DNA of 58,967 nt, taken from CABMGO01 sp964574775 (lineage in GTDB: Archaea; Nanobdellota; Nanobdellia; Pacearchaeales; GW2011-AR1). This document shows, piece by piece, positions 56,862 to 58,967 of the stretch. Below the pieces are notes generated by a model. It was given only the letters and a program-made list of their open reading frames with translations. It made no database searches and was not told the origin of the DNA. Position numbers and translations under genes: made by a program. The stretch lies in NCBI GenBank assembly GCA_964574775.1, contig CAZNOS010000001.1, forward strand, positions 1-58,967, given 5' to 3'. Each line of letters starts with the position of its first letter. Within the stretch, counting starts at the first letter, position 1.

Positions 56862-58967
56862 TTAATAAAAACCATAATGTCTTTTATTCCTATGATTTTT
56901 TTCAATTCTCCTTACCCAAAAATACTCTTCTATCCTATTTCTGTTTTTTTTCCAAACAAAAAACAAAATAATTAACAAAACTAAGACAATAGCTACAATT
57001 GCTCTCCAATAAGAATGTTTTATTTCTTTTTCAAAAAAGTTTGCAACAATATTTTTTTCTTCTACAATCTGCTTACTATCTGTTTTTATTTCTTGTATAA
57101 ACACCATTGCCTGTCTTGATGTAGAATTCATTCCATCATATCTTGCTCTAATATCATTTACAGAATCATTATTCAAATCAAACTCATATAAAACTCCCTT
57201 CTGTAAATAAGCAATAATAGGATTTGATTGTATCAAAACCTTCGCGTGAGTTGCATTAAATGTATTCAATGTCAAAGTATGATTTGTAAAATTAACAACA
57301 AATTTAATCTTATCGTTATATCTCAAATTAAAACTATTTCCAGATAAAGGCAAATTAACGTCGGAGAAATAAGTTTGGGGAGAATAACTTGAAGAAGTCG
57401 TAGTTGTTGTTTGATTCTCTTCAATAGTTGTTGCTGCTTCAACAGTCAAACTTCTTGTTTTAGATGTCTTGATTAACCCTGTATTATCTTTACATTGGAT
57501 ATTCCAAGTGTAATTGCCATTGGATAAATTTAAAGATAAAATATTATTCTGTTCTTTAACAATAGATGTTGAAGAATTCTTATATTGTCTTGTATAAAGC
57601 GCCAATACTTCGCTAGCAGAAAGAGAACGATTCCAGATTGCAAGTTCATCCAAATAACCCTCGATGTTTTCACTTGATGCAAAAGGTATATCTCCACCTA
57701 TTGCTCTAAACGCATTATTGATTACTAGGGGCTCTGCACTACTCAGGGTAAAGCTCCCGTCACTAACACCATTTACATAGAATGATACAATATTATTTTG
57801 TCTAACTGCCACAACATTATACCATTTATTTAGCGAAAGTATACCTCCTCCAGATCCGCTCCCTATAGAATTAGTATAAAAGTCAACATGCCTACTATTT
57901 ATAGAAAAAAGGAATTCATCGCCACCACTACCAAAAGCAAGAATAGAGTCATAGCCATCATTGTTATTAAGTTTAACCCAAGCAGAAAGAGTAAAATTAC
58001 CTATTGAGGTAAAAACAGCATTATCTGGCAAGATAATATTCTGTGTACCATTTAAATAATAGGATGCATTTCCAAATTTATATGATGTATAATTAAATTC
58101 TCCGCCATTTGCAGTACCATCATTTCCATTTCCAGAAGAGTCTACTAAATTATCATTCAAATGCCACAAGGCTAGTAAATCACTTTCATTAGATTCAATT
58201 TCAGATGTTCTTGAGCTATCTACCGTTAAGTTACAATATTCAATTTCTTGCTCATCTAAAATCATTGTCGTATTAAATACAAAAGAAACAGGACTTGAAC
58301 TTGCAGAATTATTTGAAGGTGAAACAATATTTACTCTTAAGGATGGTACTCCATTAGATTGCCATTTTAAAATAGGATAATCTCTACCATCATAAGCATC
58401 GCTCCAAACATTAGTGAAATCCCAAACATCTCCATTTTCACCAGCAGTATAAACTCCATGACTAGTATCATAAAATGCAACAGCAGAACTTTCATTGTAA
58501 CTAATGAACTCTACAGGGCTATCAACACCCAAATCGTATCCAATAGCAACCGAAGCAGAATCTGTAGTAACCCATCCACAATTAATATAATCATTAGGAC
58601 TACTTCCTATAAACCCTCCAGCAGTCTCTATATTTTCAGAAGTCAAACTTCCGGCAGCATATGAAGAATAAATAGAATCGCCTGCATTTATTCCAGCGAA
58701 ACCACCTATGGATGCTCCTTCTGAATTAACATCTCCTACCGAATAACAATTATATATATCGCCTGGATTTTGTCCAACAAATCCGCCAACATAGTTGGAG
58801 ATATATCTATCAGAAACATCACCTCTTGTATAAGAATTATTAATAAATGAACCCAATCCATTAAATCCTATAAATCCGCCCACACTACTTCCTGCTGACT
58901 CTGTCCTAACATTTCCCAGGGCGTAAGAACTTTCTACAAATCCATAATTTACTCCTATAAATCCACC
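56862..58967 (-). CDS. GLUG-repeat and LamG surface protein (5' end beyond the window)
   Basis: The frame stays open to the window edge, so the true start and signal peptide lie outside. From the N-terminal side there are at least four GLUG-type repeats (GGFIGVNYGFVESSYALGNV; GGFVGQNPGDIYNCYSVGDV), a linker, and a concanavalin A-like/LamG domain of about 160 residues (LALWHLNDNLVDSSGNGNDG, then GYLDELAIWNRSLSASEVLA). A further beta domain, one membrane helix (WRAIVAIVLVLLIILFFVWK) and a basic cytosolic tail follow. GLUG and LamG modules usually bind carbohydrate or protein at surfaces; an adhesin is likely. Confidence 0.82.
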   Translation of the reverse strand, partial: GGFIGVNYGFVESSYALGNVRTESAGSSVGGFIGFNGLGSFINNSYTRGDVSDRYISNYVGGFVGQNPGDIYNCYSVGDVNSEGASIGGFAGINAGDSIYSSYAAGSLTSENIETAGGFIGSSPNDYINCGWVTTDSASVAIGYDLGVDSPVEFISYNESSAVAFYDTSHGVYTAGENGDVWDFTNVWSDAYDGRDYPILKWQSNGVPSLRVNIVSPSNNSASSSPVSFVFNTTMILDEQEIEYCNLTVDSSRTSEIESNESDLLALWHLNDNLVDSSGNGNDGTANGGEFNYTSYKFGNASYYLNGTQNIILPDNAVFTSIGNFTLSAWVKLNNNDGYDSILAFGSGGDEFLFSINSRHVDFYTNSIGSGSGGGILSLNKWYNVVAVRQNNIVSFYVNGVSDGSFTLSSAEPLVINNAFRAIGGDIPFASSENIEGYLDELAIWNRSLSASEVLALYTRQYKNSSTSIVKEQNNILSLNLSNGNYTWNIQCKDNTGLIKTSKTRSLTVEAATTIEENQTTTTTSSSYSPQTYFSDVNLPLSGNSFNLRYNDKIKFVVNFTNHTLTLNTFNATHAKVLIQSNPIIAYLQKGVLYEFDLNNDSVNDIRARYDGMNSTSRQAMVFIQEIKTDSKQIVEEKNIVANFFEKEIKHSYWRAIVAIVLVLLIILFFVWKKNRNRIEEYFWVRRIEKNHRNKRHYGFY

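Noticed and set aside
1..58967. CRISPR array, rRNA operon, transposase or integrase gene
   Set aside because: No regularly spaced direct repeats, rRNA segments or recognisable recombinase proteins were seen, despite the direct-repeat bracket after ftsY.

Overview
The window is AT-rich archaeal DNA, most likely from a DPANN lineage near Pacearchaeota/Woesearchaeota. That placement is inferred from protein content; no rRNA gene is present. The informational genes are archaeal: FEN1 with a PIP box, TFB, GINS, Alba, an Sm-like protein, S17e, S8e, L44e, S3Ae, S15, tRNA endonuclease EndA, RNase Z, Bud32, SRP54/FtsY and a RecJ-like DHH nuclease. They sit among unusually many surface and membrane genes. 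Seven tRNA genes are present; one has an intron.

Layout. 0-5 kb: FEN1, a Fic protein, a dual-specificity phosphatase and two secreted proteins. 5-13 kb (minus strand): nine proteins starting with an N-K-(K/R)-G class III (type IV pilin-like) signal and one 37-aa membrane peptide, interrupted by an opposite-strand secreted protein. 13-17 kb: EndA, S17e, Alba, a TrmB-like regulator, and two very small candidate genes before tRNA-Met. 17-31 kb: MinD-like ATPase, ZIP transporter, GlyRS, tRNA-Cys, PyrB, tRNA-Arg, RNase Z, Nudix, ArsB/NhaD permease, Sm, S8e, an SMR-like pair and TFB. 31-38.5 kb: a 609-aa pilin-signal protein translationally coupled to a 1760-aa cysteine-rich secreted protein. 38.5-41 kb: tRNA-Val flanked by partial tRNA copies, and an L44e-S3Ae-Ndk operon. 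41-46 kb: a group of multi-pass membrane proteins, at least three of them paralogous. 46-52 kb: GINS, ZIP, FtsY, an insert bracketed by a 21-bp direct repeat, and SRP54. 52-59 kb: a PilT-type ATPase broken by a 14-bp tandem duplication, Bud32, tRNA-Gln, a small zinc-ribbon gene pair, S15-RecJ and a truncated GLUG/LamG surface protein.

Expression signals are very regular. About thirty transcription-unit-initial genes have a TATA-like octamer (TTTATAAA, TTTATATA, TTTAAAAA, TTTATTAA and similar) ending exactly 21 nt before the ATG, which implies leaderless mRNAs. Several operon-internal genes instead have Shine-Dalgarno motifs (GAGGTGA, AGGAG) or overlapping stop/start codons. I used these rules to choose starts and to support genes of 28 to 52 codons.

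The strongest candidate for an undescribed system is the surface machinery: the pilin-like operon, the 609-aa/1760-aa pair, the paralogous multi-pass proteins at 41-46 kb and the broken PilT. I infer that these form an attachment or secretion apparatus of a small symbiotic archaeon. The sequence shows signals, overlaps and paralogy, but not function.
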